Source: Candidatus Mediterraneibacter guildfordensis (lineage in GTDB: Bacteria; Bacillota; Clostridia; Lachnospirales; Lachnospiraceae). From it: 64,000 nt of DNA. The notes under the pieces are model-generated. The model did not search any database, had not been told where the DNA came from, and saw nothing but the letters and a program-made list of their open reading frames with translations. Shown here piece after piece: positions 56,341 to 64,000 of this stretch; within the stretch, counting starts at the first letter, position 1; each line of letters opens with the position of its first letter. The stretch lies in the NCBI GenBank assembly GCA_019112735.1, contig DXIS01000017.1, positions 1 through 64,000 on the forward strand. The letters are read 5' to 3'. The translations under genes were made by a program, and so were the position numbers.

Positions 56341-56566
56341 TCACCTGCTTTCTTCATATATTTTTCTGCATCGCTTAGCTAACTGAATTTCACGTTTTGG
56401 TGTTTTTTCTGTTTTCTTAACAAATCCGTTTAGCATTTCCGTTTAGCTCCAGAAGTTCGATCATCCGGAAAATTTTAGCCTGCATTTTATATTCCTGGGA
56501 TAAAATGAAATCTTCTACCGGATAGGTTCCGTCTCTGTTTTGAAAATACTCTACATTAAAGCTCAT
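56341..56566 (-). pseudogene. Internally deleted RelE/HigB-like (Gp49-type) toxin gene
   Basis: Read on the minus strand, ATG 56566 (GGGAGGGG upstream) gives MSFNVEYFQNRDGTYPVEDF ... FRMIELLELNGNAKRIC and stops at 56417 after 49 residues. A second frame then reads LNGFVKKTEKTPKREIQLAK ... YEESR to a stop at 56341. These match the two ends of phage-derived Gp49-like toxins of ~110 residues; the middle third is missing and the frame is shifted. At the junction the 10-mer TCCGTTTAGC occurs twice (56425-56434 and 56438-56447), suggesting slippage or recombination. The original pair order, toxin then antitoxin, is that of HigBA modules. Confidence 0.75.
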
Positions 56567-56676
56567 TTAACCCCTCCCTATCTTTAGTATATATTCATTA
56601 TATGTTGTATATCACATAAAGTCAATTATCGAATATAATTTCATATTCAGTACATCTGTTTTATGAAGAATCCGGC

Positions 56677-56706
56677 TTGACACATGCCGGCTCCCTGCGG
56701 TAGAAT
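56677..56706 (+). promoter_or_regulatory. Sigma-A promoter of the thrS leader
   Basis: TTGACA (56677-56682), 18-bp spacer, TAGAAT (56701-56706); start about 56713, just before the T-box stem I. Confidence 0.8.
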
Positions 56707-56712
56707 AACCGG

Positions 56713-56995
56713 TGTAGAAAGCGTTGAAGAGGACAGTAGGCTGTCTGCGCATCCAAAGAGAGGGATCCGCATGGTGAGAGGATCCTGATGCGGGACATGA
56801 CTGAAGACCACCTCCGAGCGGCCTTAATAGGGCACGGTGATTCCGTTATCATCACATGAATTAAGATGGTTTTCCATGGAAAACAAGCAGGGTGGAACCG
56901 CGGGAGCATCTCCCGTCCCTGTGTGGAGTGTTTCCGTGCGGCCGCATCGATTTCAGAGTGATCAGGAGACATTCTTTCGGGAGTGTCTCTTTTTT
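56713..56995 (+). promoter_or_regulatory. T-box riboswitch controlling thrS
   Basis: The 14-base T-box core AGGGTGGAACCGCGGG is at 56889-56904. Upstream stem I includes AGTA in GGACAGTAGGC (56731-56741) and, on its 3' side, GAAGACCACC with a plausible specifier codon ACC (Thr) at 56807-56809. The terminator is at 56965-56995 (GGAGACATTC with GAGTGTCTCT, then T6). Uncharged tRNA-Thr pairing with specifier and T-box favours the antiterminator and thrS transcription. Between the toxin remnant (56566) and the promoter the DNA is A/T-rich with no other signal. Confidence 0.93.
56965..56995 (+). terminator. T-box terminator hairpin
   Basis: GGAGACATTC (56965-56974) pairs with GAGTGTCTCT (56981-56990), one G-U, and a T run follows. 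It is the off-state of the thrS leader. Confidence 0.9.
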
Positions 56996-57079
56996 CGTTG
57001 CGGACGGCATGCGAATGGCAGTTTATAAAGCTCCGGAATAAAGACGCCGGAGCGGATATCAGGGAAAGGAAGAGGAAAG

Positions 57080-58981
57080 ATGAAGATCACATTGAAAGAC
57101 GGTTCATTCAAAGAGTATCAGGAACCAAAGAGCGTGTATGAGATAGCGCTGGATATCAGTGAAGGGCTTGCAAGAGTAGCGACAGAGGGCGAGGTTGACG
57201 GTGAGGCAGTGGATCTGCGTACCGTGATCGACCATGACTGCGAACTCAATATCCTGACATTTAACGATGAGAAAGGCAAAGGTGCGTTCCGTCACACCGC
57301 ATCCCACATTATGGCCCAGGCCATCAAGAGACTGTATCCGGAGACAAAGCTGGCGATCGGTCCGTCCATCGCAGACGGATTCTACTATGACGTGGACAGA
57401 GAGACGCCGTTTACCGCGGATGATCTGGAGAAGATCGAGGCGGAGATGAAGAAGATCGTCAAGGATAATTTGGAAATTAAGCAGTACACGATGCCGAGGA
57501 ATGAGGCGATCGCGTATTTTAAGGAGAAAGACGAGCCTTACAAAGTGGAACTGATCGAGGACCTGCCGGAGGATGAGGTTATCAGCTTCTATTCCCAGGG
57601 CGAGTTTACCGATCTCTGTGCCGGTCCTCATCTGATGACCACCAAGCCGGTGAAGGCGTTCAAGCTGACAAGCCTGGCGGGCGCATATTGGAGAGGCGAC
57701 GAGCACAATAAGATGTTGCAGAGGATCTACGGTACGGCATTCCCGAAGAAGGCGGAACTGGAAGAATACCTGACTATGATCGAAGAGGCGAAGAAGCGCG
57801 ACCACAGAAAGCTTGGCAAAGAGCTGGGACTTTTCATGATGCGCGAGGAGGGCCCGGGATTCCCGTTCTTCCTGCCCAACGGCATGGTATTAAAGAATAC
57901 GCTGCTTGACTACTGGAGAGAGATCCACCGCAGAGCCGGCTACGTGGAGATCAGCACACCGATCATGCTGAGCCGCCACCTCTGGGAGACATCCGGCCAC
58001 TGGGATCATTATAAAGAAAATATGTATACGACTGTGATCGACGATGTTGATTTTGCGGTAAAACCGATGAACTGCCCGGGCGGAATCCTTGTATACGAAT
58101 CCGAGCCCCGTTCTTACCGCGATCTGCCGATCCGCATGGGCGAGCTCGGTCTGGTACACCGTCATGAGAAATCCGGCCAGCTTCACGGCCTGATGCGCGT
58201 GCGCTGCTTCACACAGGATGATGCACATATCTTCATGACGCCGGAGCAGATCAAAGACGAGATCAAAGGTGTAGTAAAACTGATCGACGAGGTATACAGC
58301 CTCTTCGGATTCAAATATCATGTAGAGCTTTCCACCCGTCCGGAGGACAGCATGGGAAGCGACGAGGACTGGGAAATGGCGACAGACGCGCTGAGAGCCG
58401 CGCTCGACGACATCGGACTTCCGTATGTGGTAAATGAAGGCGACGGCGCATTCTACGGACCGAAGATCGACTTCCATCTGGAAGATTCCATCGGACGTAC
58501 ATGGCAGTGCGGAACCATTCAGCTTGACTTCCAGCTTCCGCTCCGGTTTAACCTGGAGTACACGGGCGCAGACGGAGAGAAGCACAGACCGATCATGATC
58601 CACCGCGTGGTATTCGGCTCTATCGAGCGGTTCATCGGAATCCTGATCGAGCACTTCGCAGGCGCATTCCCGACCTGGCTTGCACCGGTACAGGTGAAAG
58701 TGCTTCCGATCTCAGATAAGCACATGGAGTACGGAAATAAAGTCCTTGCTGCTCTGCAGGATGCAGGCATCCGTGCGGAGATCGACACAAGGGCGGAGAA
58801 GATCGGATACAAGATCCGTGAAGCGCAGATGAAGAAGATCCCGTACATGCTCGTCGTCGGCGCAAAAGAAGAGGAAGAGGAGAAAGTGTCCGTCAGAAGC
58901 CGTGCAAACGGAGATGAAGGACAGAGCGGACTTGGAGAATTCATCGCGAAGATCAAAGAGGAGATCGCACAGAAGAAGTAA
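57080..58981 (+). CDS. thrS: Threonyl-tRNA synthetase
   Basis: 633 residues, normal length. N-terminal TGS domain (residues 1-62), the editing N2 domain with HTASHIMAQAIKRLYP (His-rich site for removing Ser) and its partner DLCAGPHLMTT, then the class II core: motif 1 near MVLKNTLLDYWREIHR, motif 2 LVHRHEKSGQLHGLMRVRCFTQDDAHIF, motif 3 HRVVFGSIERFIGILIEH, and the C-terminal anticodon-binding domain from ~535. Zinc ligands Cys/His/His are in CPGGI, the motif 2 extension and the motif 3 area. Start 57080 follows AGGGAAAGGAAGAGGAAAG. Controlled by the upstream T-box. Confidence 0.97.
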   Translation: MKITLKDGSFKEYQEPKSVYEIALDISEGLARVATEGEVDGEAVDLRTVIDHDCELNILTFNDEKGKGAFRHTASHIMAQAIKRLYPETKLAIGPSIADGFYYDVDRETPFTADDLEKIEAEMKKIVKDNLEIKQYTMPRNEAIAYFKEKDEPYKVELIEDLPEDEVISFYSQGEFTDLCAGPHLMTTKPVKAFKLTSLAGAYWRGDEHNKMLQRIYGTAFPKKAELEEYLTMIEEAKKRDHRKLGKELGLFMMREEGPGFPFFLPNGMVLKNTLLDYWREIHRRAGYVEISTPIMLSRHLWETSGHWDHYKENMYTTVIDDVDFAVKPMNCPGGILVYESEPRSYRDLPIRMGELGLVHRHEKSGQLHGLMRVRCFTQDDAHIFMTPEQIKDEIKGVVKLIDEVYSLFGFKYHVELSTRPEDSMGSDEDWEMATDALRAALDDIGLPYVVNEGDGAFYGPKIDFHLEDSIGRTWQCGTIQLDFQLPLRFNLEYTGADGEKHRPIMIHRVVFGSIERFIGILIEHFAGAFPTWLAPVQVKVLPISDKHMEYGNKVLAALQDAGIRAEIDTRAEKIGYKIREAQMKKIPYMLVVGAKEEEEEKVSVRSRANGDEGQSGLGEFIAKIKEEIAQKK

Positions 58982-59006
58982 GGATATATTTATCTGAATG
59001 AAAATC

Positions 59007-59143
59007 AATCAGCGCGAAGATATGTTGCTCTAGCACACGCTTTCGCTCGGGACGCAGCATAGCAGTACATAAGGCGGCAAAAAACGCCGCCAAAGTACTG
59101 ATGCTGCTTTACGGTGCTCTCGCAACATATCTTCGCGCTGATT
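59007..59143. repeat. 137-bp palindrome after thrS
   Basis: Outer arms 59007-59028 and 59122-59143 are 22-bp perfect complements. Inside: AGCAC (59032-59036) with GTGCT (59114-59118), CAGCAT/ATGCTG and CAGTAC/GTACTG (59055-59068 with 59095-59106), and a GGCGGC/GCCGCC cap (59073-59078, 59086-59091). It is 25 bases after the thrS stop and probably helps end its transcript. From 59144 to 59261 no motif was recognised. Confidence 0.8.
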
Positions 59144-59261
59144 TTCCTTTCACAGACAAAATCTTCCCCCGTTCTGCAGTATTCCGCTATAGAGGTGGTG
59201 CTGGGGAGCATTGCGGGAGCCTGCCCACGGCTGATTCCTTCCGGGGAGTGGTTTGCGGCAG

Positions 59262-59501
59262 TGTGCAGCCGGTGAAGTGATGGGGCGATGATCCCGGCAG
59301 ATAAAGGGCGGATGGATGAATCTGAGAAAATTGTATGATAAAATTCGGATACGGGAATCCGGCGTTAAAAGCGAAATTGGAGGTGTTTGAGCCGTAAGGC
59401 GAGTTCTCCAATTTCGCTTTTTGTATTTAGCCGGATTTCCGTATCCGTTATTTTATCACAATTTTTGAACTGAATCCGGACGCCCTTTTATCTGTCCGGG
59501 A
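59262..59501. ncRNA. Structured element, copy 2
   Basis: Homologue of 31235-31475. Stems: AAAATTGT/ACAATTTT and GATAAAAT/ATTTTATC, CGGATACGG (59346-59354) with CCGTATCCG (59439-59447), GAATCCGGC with GCCGGATTT, AGCGAAATTGGAG (59370-59382) with CTCCAATTTCGCT (59406-59418), a GCC-GTAA-GGC cap, and a 3' hairpin CCGGAC/GTCCGG (59476-59499). Several stems differ from copy 1 on both strands so that pairing is kept. It ends 13 bases after the stop of the minus-strand glgX gene and lies downstream of thrS. Confidence 0.6.
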
Positions 59502-59513
59502 TCTCTCGTACCA

Positions 59514-61649
59514 TTAATTAATTGTCTGCCCGCTGCCGCAGGCCGCGCACCCCACAAACACGATCACCGACCGCTCCCCGAGCGTCAGCACCTTCTCCGC
59601 TGTGGGCATTTTATGCTCTTTGAATGTCTGCTGTTTCGGATCTCCGGTGTTGACGGCGATCTTCCAGCAGTATTCTTCGGGCAGGTCGGGCAGGGTCAGC
59701 TCCGCAGGGTACCAGTGGGCGTTGACCGCCACATAGACCAGGTCTTCCTGTTCTTCTTCCTCATCGTAGCCGGAGAAGAGTACACAGGATACATAGCCTT
59801 CTTCCAGATGTTCGTTTTCCCAGGGCCTCAGCCCGTGGATGCTCATGGACGGAAAGCCGATGTAGCTCGGCTCCAGATCCCGGCGGATGGCCGGATGTTT
59901 GTGCCGGAAGGCGATCATATACCGGAAGAATTCAAAGAGGTCTTTGTTTTTCTTAAGCAGGTTCCAGTCCAGCCATGAGATCTGGTTGTCCTGGCAGTAT
60001 GGATTATTATTGCCGTGGCGCGTGTCGCCGAACTCGTCGCCAGAGAGGAACATGGGCGTTCCACGGCTGCACATGAGCACGGCACAGGCGTTCTTGATCA
60101 TGCGGAAGCGGAGTGCCATGACATCCGGATCGTCCGTTTCGCCTTCTGCGCCGCAGTTCCAGCTGTTGTTGTCATCGAAGCCGTCGGTATTGTCCCAGCC
60201 GTTGGCTTCATTGTGCTTTACATTATAGCTGTACAGGTCGTACAGGGTGAATCCGTCGTGGCAGGTCAGGAAATTGACGGATGCGTTGCCGCCCCGGTAA
60301 ACTGGGTCATAGAGGTCCGGGGATCCGGTCATCCGCTGGGCTGCGATCCCGGCCATCTGCAGATCTCCTTTCAGGAAGCAGCGCATGTCGTCCCGGTAGC
60401 GCCCGTTCCATTCCGCCCATCGTTTCCAGGACGGGAATGAGCCGACCTGGTAGAGCCCGCCGGCGTCCCATGCTTCGGCGATGAGCTTGACATTTCCGAG
60501 GATCGGGTCAAAGGCCAGACTGCGGAGGAGCGGCGGCTGGTTAAGGGGCGTGCCGTTCTCGCTGCGTCCCAGGATGGAAGCCAGGTCGAAGCGGAAGCCG
60601 TCCACCCGGTAATCCGTGACCCAGTAGCGCAGACAGTCCAGGATCAGGTCCTGCACCACCGGATGGTTGCAGTTCAGGGTATTGCCGCACCCGCTGAAAT
60701 TATAGTATTTGCCGTCAGGAGTGAGCATGTAGTAGATGTTGTTGTCAAATCCTTTGAAACAGAAGGAAGGACCGATCTCATTGCCTTCGGCGGTATGATT
60801 GAACACTACGTCCAGGATCACGTCGATCTCGTTGTCGTGGAGCGCTTTTATGAGTTCTTTCAGTTCCATCCCTTCCCGGTTGTATTCAATCCGGGAGGAG
60901 TAGCTTGTATTCGGGGCGAAGAAACAGACCGGATTGTACCCCCAGTAATCCAGAAGGTCGTTGCCGTCGATGTTCCGCACGTCCCGCATCTCGTCAAATT
61001 CAAATACGGGCATCAGCTCGACCGCGTTGATCCCCAGCTTCTTCAGATAGGGGATCTTTTCTTCCAGCCCACGGAAGGTTCCGGGGTAATTAACCTTTGC
61101 GGAAGGCGACTGGGTGAATCCGCGCACATGGAGCTCGTAGATCACCAGGTCTTCCATGGGGATGGGCTCGCTGCGTTCCAGTCCCCAGTCAAAGTTGTTC
61201 TGTACCACGCGGGCGCGGTAGCCGTGCTTTGAATTGTTCGTGCAGCCCCAGCGGCTCTGGCCGGTCACTGCCCGGGCATAGGGATCCAGCAGGATCTTGG
61301 TCTTATCGAAGCGGAGCCCTTTTTTCTCATCATAGGGGCCGTCCAGCCGGTAGGCGTACTCGAATTCTTCCACGTCCAGGCCGAAGACGATCATGGAATA
61401 GACGAAGCCGATCCGGTAATTATCCGGAAACTTCAGCGCGGCGTAGGGCTCTTCCGCCTCCCGGTGGAAGAGGAGCAGTTCGCAGGAAGTGGCTCCGTGG
61501 GACTGGATCGTGAAATTCACGCCGCCCGGGATCGCGGTGGCGCCGAAGAACCGGAAGAATCCGGGGCGCACCGGGAAACCGGCGATCGTATCAAGTGGTT
61601 TTAGCTGGTCTTCGGGCTGGATGACCAGGTCTATTGTGTGAAGTGCCAT
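59514..61649 (-). CDS. glgX: Glycogen debranching protein GlgX (isoamylase-type GH13)
   Basis: 711 residues. N-terminal CBM48-like domain (PGGVNFTIQSHGATSCELLLFH), then the isoamylase/GlgX barrel: IYELHVRGFTQSPSAKVNYPGTF, LLDYWGYNPVCFFAPNTSYS, LDVVFNHTAEGNE, DGFRFDLASILGR (nucleophile), LIAEAWDAGGLYQVGSFPSW (acid Glu) and FLTCHDGFTLYDLYSYN. It hydrolyses alpha-1,6 branches of glycogen after phosphorylase action. ATG 61649 is chosen since GAGGAGATAACCGTT lies before it; ATG 61682 would add 11 residues. It is not near other glycogen genes and is convergent with thrS. Confidence 0.92.
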   Translation of the reverse strand: MALHTIDLVIQPEDQLKPLDTIAGFPVRPGFFRFFGATAIPGGVNFTIQSHGATSCELLLFHREAEEPYAALKFPDNYRIGFVYSMIVFGLDVEEFEYAYRLDGPYDEKKGLRFDKTKILLDPYARAVTGQSRWGCTNNSKHGYRARVVQNNFDWGLERSEPIPMEDLVIYELHVRGFTQSPSAKVNYPGTFRGLEEKIPYLKKLGINAVELMPVFEFDEMRDVRNIDGNDLLDYWGYNPVCFFAPNTSYSSRIEYNREGMELKELIKALHDNEIDVILDVVFNHTAEGNEIGPSFCFKGFDNNIYYMLTPDGKYYNFSGCGNTLNCNHPVVQDLILDCLRYWVTDYRVDGFRFDLASILGRSENGTPLNQPPLLRSLAFDPILGNVKLIAEAWDAGGLYQVGSFPSWKRWAEWNGRYRDDMRCFLKGDLQMAGIAAQRMTGSPDLYDPVYRGGNASVNFLTCHDGFTLYDLYSYNVKHNEANGWDNTDGFDDNNSWNCGAEGETDDPDVMALRFRMIKNACAVLMCSRGTPMFLSGDEFGDTRHGNNNPYCQDNQISWLDWNLLKKNKDLFEFFRYMIAFRHKHPAIRRDLEPSYIGFPSMSIHGLRPWENEHLEEGYVSCVLFSGYDEEEEQEDLVYVAVNAHWYPAELTLPDLPEEYCWKIAVNTGDPKQQTFKEHKMPTAEKVLTLGERSVIVFVGCAACGSGQTIN

Positions 61650-61717
61650 AACGGTTATCTCCTCAAAATAATCTACTTCCATTATAGTCGAAAATTGCGG
61701 GAAAGAAAAGAATGGAC

Positions 61718-61746
61718 TTGACTTCCGACCTCATTTTCATTATTCT
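61718..61746 (+). promoter_or_regulatory. Sigma-A promoter of the PurF-like gene
   Basis: TTGACT (61718-61723), 17-bp spacer, TATTCT (61741-61746), leader about 39 bases. No purine riboswitch or PurR-type box was recognised between it and the start. Confidence 0.75.
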
Positions 61747-61791
61747 TTATTAGGTAATTAAATAGTACTCTTCTTAAGGAGGTCATTATAA

Positions 61792-63204
61792 ATGGGTGGA
61801 TTTTTTGGCGTTGCATCGAAACAGGATTGTGTGCTGGAGCTTTTCTACGGCGTGGACTACCATTCTCATCTCGGCACGAGAAGAGGCGGAATGGCTGTTT
61901 ACGGTAAAGACGGGTTTAACCGCGCGATCCATAATATAGAGAATTCTCCGTTCCGTACCAAGTTTGAACGGGATGTGGAGGAACTGAAAGGAAATCTGGG
62001 GATCGGCTGCATTTCTGATTATGAGCCGCAGCCGCTGCTTCTGCAGTCCCATCTGGGCAGCTTTGCCATCACGACGGTGGGTAAGATTAACAATCAGGAA
62101 GAGATCCTGAAGAAAGCGTACAGCGACGGACGGACCCATTTCCTGGAAATGAGCGGCGGACAGATCAATGCCACAGAGCTCATCGGCTCCCTGATCTGCC
62201 AGAAAGCGACGATTGAAGAGGGGATCCGCTATGCCCAGGAGATCGTAGATGGTTCGTTAAGCGTGCTGATCATGACAAAGGACGGCATTTACGCGGCGAG
62301 AGACCTGATGGGCCGTACGCCGGTTGTGATCGGTAAGAAAGAAGACGCCTACTGTGTGTCCTTTGAGAACTTTGCGTACCTGAACCTGGGTTACAGCCAC
62401 GACCGTGAGCTGGGACCGGGCGAGATCGCATATATCACACCGGAGAGTGTGGAGACCCGGGTAGAGCCCCGGAAAGAGATGAAGATCTGTTCTTTCCTTT
62501 GGGTGTATTACGGATATCCGACTTCTTCCTACGAAGGGGTAAATGTAGAAGAGATGCGCTACCGCTGCGGAAGCATGCTGGCGAAGCGGGACGGAGATTC
62601 CGTGCATCCGGACATCATTGCAGGCGTACCGGATTCCGGTATCGCGCATGCCATCGGTTATTCCAATGAGTCCGGCATCCCGTATGCAAGACCGTTTATC
62701 AAATATACGCCGACCTGGCCCCGTTCGTTCATGCCGACGAACCAGAGTCAGAGAGATCTGATCGCCCGTATGAAACTGATCCCGGTGCAGGCGCTGATCG
62801 AGAACAAGCGTCTGCTGCTGATCGACGACTCCATCGTGCGCGGCACGCAGCTTCGTGAGACAACGGAATTCCTGTACCGCAGCGGTGCGAAAGAAGTCCA
62901 TGTGCGTCCAGCCTGCCCGCCGCTTGTATACGGCTGTAAATATCTGAACTTCTCCAGATCCAAATCCGAGATGGAACTGATCACAAGACGGGTGATCAGG
63001 GAGCAGGAAGGCGGAGAGTGCACAGAGGAAGTACTGGAAGAATATACGAATCCGGATTCCTGCCGTTATGCAAAGATGGTGGAGGAGATCTGCAGGATCC
63101 AGAACTTTACGACCCTCCGGTTCCACCGGCTGGATGACCTGCTTGCATCCATCGGGATCGAACCGTGCAAAGTATGTACGTACTGCTTCAGCGGTAAGGA
63201 GTAA
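61792..63204 (+). CDS. PurF-like amidophosphoribosyltransferase homologue lacking the N-terminal Cys
   Basis: 470 residues with both parts of PurF: an N-terminal Ntn glutaminase-like domain (~1-230) and a C-terminal phosphoribosyltransferase domain with the PRPP loop LLLIDDSIVRGTQL near residue 340. In true PurF the mature protein starts CGVFGI and that Cys attacks glutamine. Here the start is MGGFFGVASKQD: glycine replaces the Cys and there is no propeptide. C-terminal cysteines (ACPP, YGCKY, CKVCTYC) resemble the Fe-S ligands of Bacillus-type PurF. Start 61792 follows AAGGAGGTCATTATAA. It may use ammonia, another substrate, or be regulatory. No pur operon surrounds it; a MATE exporter follows by two bases. 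Confidence 0.85.
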   Translation: MGGFFGVASKQDCVLELFYGVDYHSHLGTRRGGMAVYGKDGFNRAIHNIENSPFRTKFERDVEELKGNLGIGCISDYEPQPLLLQSHLGSFAITTVGKINNQEEILKKAYSDGRTHFLEMSGGQINATELIGSLICQKATIEEGIRYAQEIVDGSLSVLIMTKDGIYAARDLMGRTPVVIGKKEDAYCVSFENFAYLNLGYSHDRELGPGEIAYITPESVETRVEPRKEMKICSFLWVYYGYPTSSYEGVNVEEMRYRCGSMLAKRDGDSVHPDIIAGVPDSGIAHAIGYSNESGIPYARPFIKYTPTWPRSFMPTNQSQRDLIARMKLIPVQALIENKRLLLIDDSIVRGTQLRETTEFLYRSGAKEVHVRPACPPLVYGCKYLNFSRSKSEMELITRRVIREQEGGECTEEVLEEYTNPDSCRYAKMVEEICRIQNFTTLRFHRLDDLLASIGIEPCKVCTYCFSGKE

Positions 63205-63206
63205 TT

Positions 63207-64000
63207 ATGTCTCGTAATAAAATGAAAAAGGATCACGCCCTGGGTATTGACTGGGGCGTTTTCTATCGGACAGTTATCGCACTGGTGGTGCCGATGGCGC
63301 TCCAGAATCTGATCAATGTGGGCGTGACGGCGGCGGACGTCATCATGCTCGGGGCCGTGGGAGAGACGGCGCTGTCGGGCGCATCCCTGGCCGGTCAGGT
63401 GCAGTATATCATGACTCTCTTTCTCTTCGGGCTGACGTCAGGGGCCACGGTCCTGACAGCCCAGTACTGGGGAAAAGGCGATGTAAAGACCATCGAGAAG
63501 ATCCTGGGAATGACCGTGAAAGCGGCCATCGCGGTGACCGCCCTCTTCACTCTGGCGGCGCTGGCCATACCGGAGCTTCTGATGATGATCTTTACAAGCG
63601 ACCCGGCGGTGATCGCGGAGGGCGTGCGGTATCTCCGGATCGTGGCTTTCACTTATGTGATGATCGGTATAACACAGGCTTATCTGTATGTCATGCGAAG
63701 CGTGGAGCGGGTGATCGTGGCGACAGTGGTGTATCTCTGTTCGCTGCTGTGCAATATCGTGATGAACTCGATCTTTATCTTCGGGCTCTTCGGCCTGCCG
63801 GCCATGGGCGTTGCAGGCGCTGCGCTGGGAACGTTGTGCGCTCGGATCCTGGAAGTGATCCTGACCTTCGGCTATGCCCGGATATTTAATAAAGAGATCA
63901 AGCTGCGGCCGAAATATATCCTGCACACGGACCGGGAACTCTTCCGGGATTTTATGAAGTACGCCCTCCCGGTGGTTGCCAATGAGATCATGTGGGGACT
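63207..64000 (+). CDS. MATE family efflux transporter (cut by window end)
   Basis: The first 264 codons are present and the frame is open at base 64000. The N-terminus MSRNKMKKDHALGIDWGVFYRT leads to LVVPMALQNLINVGVTAADVIML, then LFGLTSGATVLTAQYWGKGD, both standard for MATE antiporters, with six to seven helices visible. ATG 63207 follows AAGGAGTAATT and is two bases after the PurF-like stop, so they share a transcript. It is distinct from the MATE gene at 1730. Substrate unknown; the pairing with a PurF-like protein is unexplained. Confidence 0.9.
   Translation, partial: MSRNKMKKDHALGIDWGVFYRTVIALVVPMALQNLINVGVTAADVIMLGAVGETALSGASLAGQVQYIMTLFLFGLTSGATVLTAQYWGKGDVKTIEKILGMTVKAAIAVTALFTLAALAIPELLMMIFTSDPAVIAEGVRYLRIVAFTYVMIGITQAYLYVMRSVERVIVATVVYLCSLLCNIVMNSIFIFGLFGLPAMGVAGAALGTLCARILEVILTFGYARIFNKEIKLRPKYILHTDRELFRDFMKYALPVVANEIMWG

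Noticed and set aside
59005-59211. Small minus-strand frame in the thrS-glgX gap
   Set aside because: It runs through the 137-bp palindrome, so its length follows from the repeat; no ribosome binding site.
61683-61791. Purine riboswitch upstream of the PurF-like gene
   Set aside because: The leader is only about 40 bases and has no three-way junction or conserved purine-aptamer core.

Overview
The window looks like a chromosome segment of a spore-forming or formerly spore-forming Clostridia, most likely Lachnospiraceae-like. Reasons: strong AGGAGG-type ribosome binding sites, intermediate GC, the Firmicutes gene order holA-lepA-hemW-hrcA-grpE-dnaK-dnaJ, a CIRCE/HrcA heat-shock operon, a T-box leader on thrS, sigma-A promoters, and a BclA-like collagen-triplet protein. 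No rRNA, tRNA, CRISPR array, complete insertion sequence or prophage was seen.

Layout. 1-9.3 kb: glycosyltransferase, MarR regulator overlapping a MATE exporter, collagen-like protein, a CcdA-thioredoxin fusion, an isochorismatase-like hydrolase, an iron alcohol dehydrogenase, a nitroreductase and proA. 9.3-14.6 kb: arginine operon argC-(GNAT)-argJ-argB-argD, with two mirror-image REP-like repeat clusters around GNAT-argJ and an ArgR-like site upstream. 14.6-24.2 kb: small DMT transporter, then a competence/replication block (ComEA-like lipoprotein, two-component system, GerMN lipoprotein, ComEC, HolA, LepA). 24.2-30.5 kb: hemW and the hrcA-grpE-dnaK-dnaJ operon. 30.5-31.5 kb: a 1-kb gene-free region with a large palindrome, a 52-53-bp phased repeat array and a structured element. 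31.5-41.5 kb: tyrA-aroA (minus), an EF-G paralogue, TrkA/TrkH potassium uptake, an unknown membrane protein and a small P-loop protein. 41.7-56 kb: ZIP metal transporter, an unknown lipoprotein and a LacI regulator (minus), divergent from a maltodextrin operon (MalE-MalF-MalG and four alpha-glucan hydrolases). 56-64 kb: an antitoxin beside an internally deleted toxin, T-box/thrS, a second gene-free region with a palindrome and a second copy of the structured element, GlgX-type debranching enzyme (minus), a PurF-like protein lacking its cysteine nucleophile, and a MATE exporter cut by the window edge.

How it works together. The arginine genes turn glutamate into N-acetylornithine/ornithine using the ArgJ acetyl cycle. 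The maltodextrin cluster imports linear and branched glucans and trims them to glucose or maltose; a separate GlgX acts on glycogen branches. The heat-shock genes are under HrcA/CIRCE, and thrS under uncharged tRNA-Thr.

The strongest unexplained signals are (1) a homologous ~240-nt structured element present twice (31235-31475 and 59262-59501), both times between convergent genes, with compensatory stem changes; (2) a six-unit array with CCGTAT/ATACGG half-sites every 52-53 bp; (3) the mirrored 22-bp REP-like repeats in the arginine operon; (4) the Cys-less PurF homologue; (5) a toxin gene deleted beside a 10-bp direct repeat.
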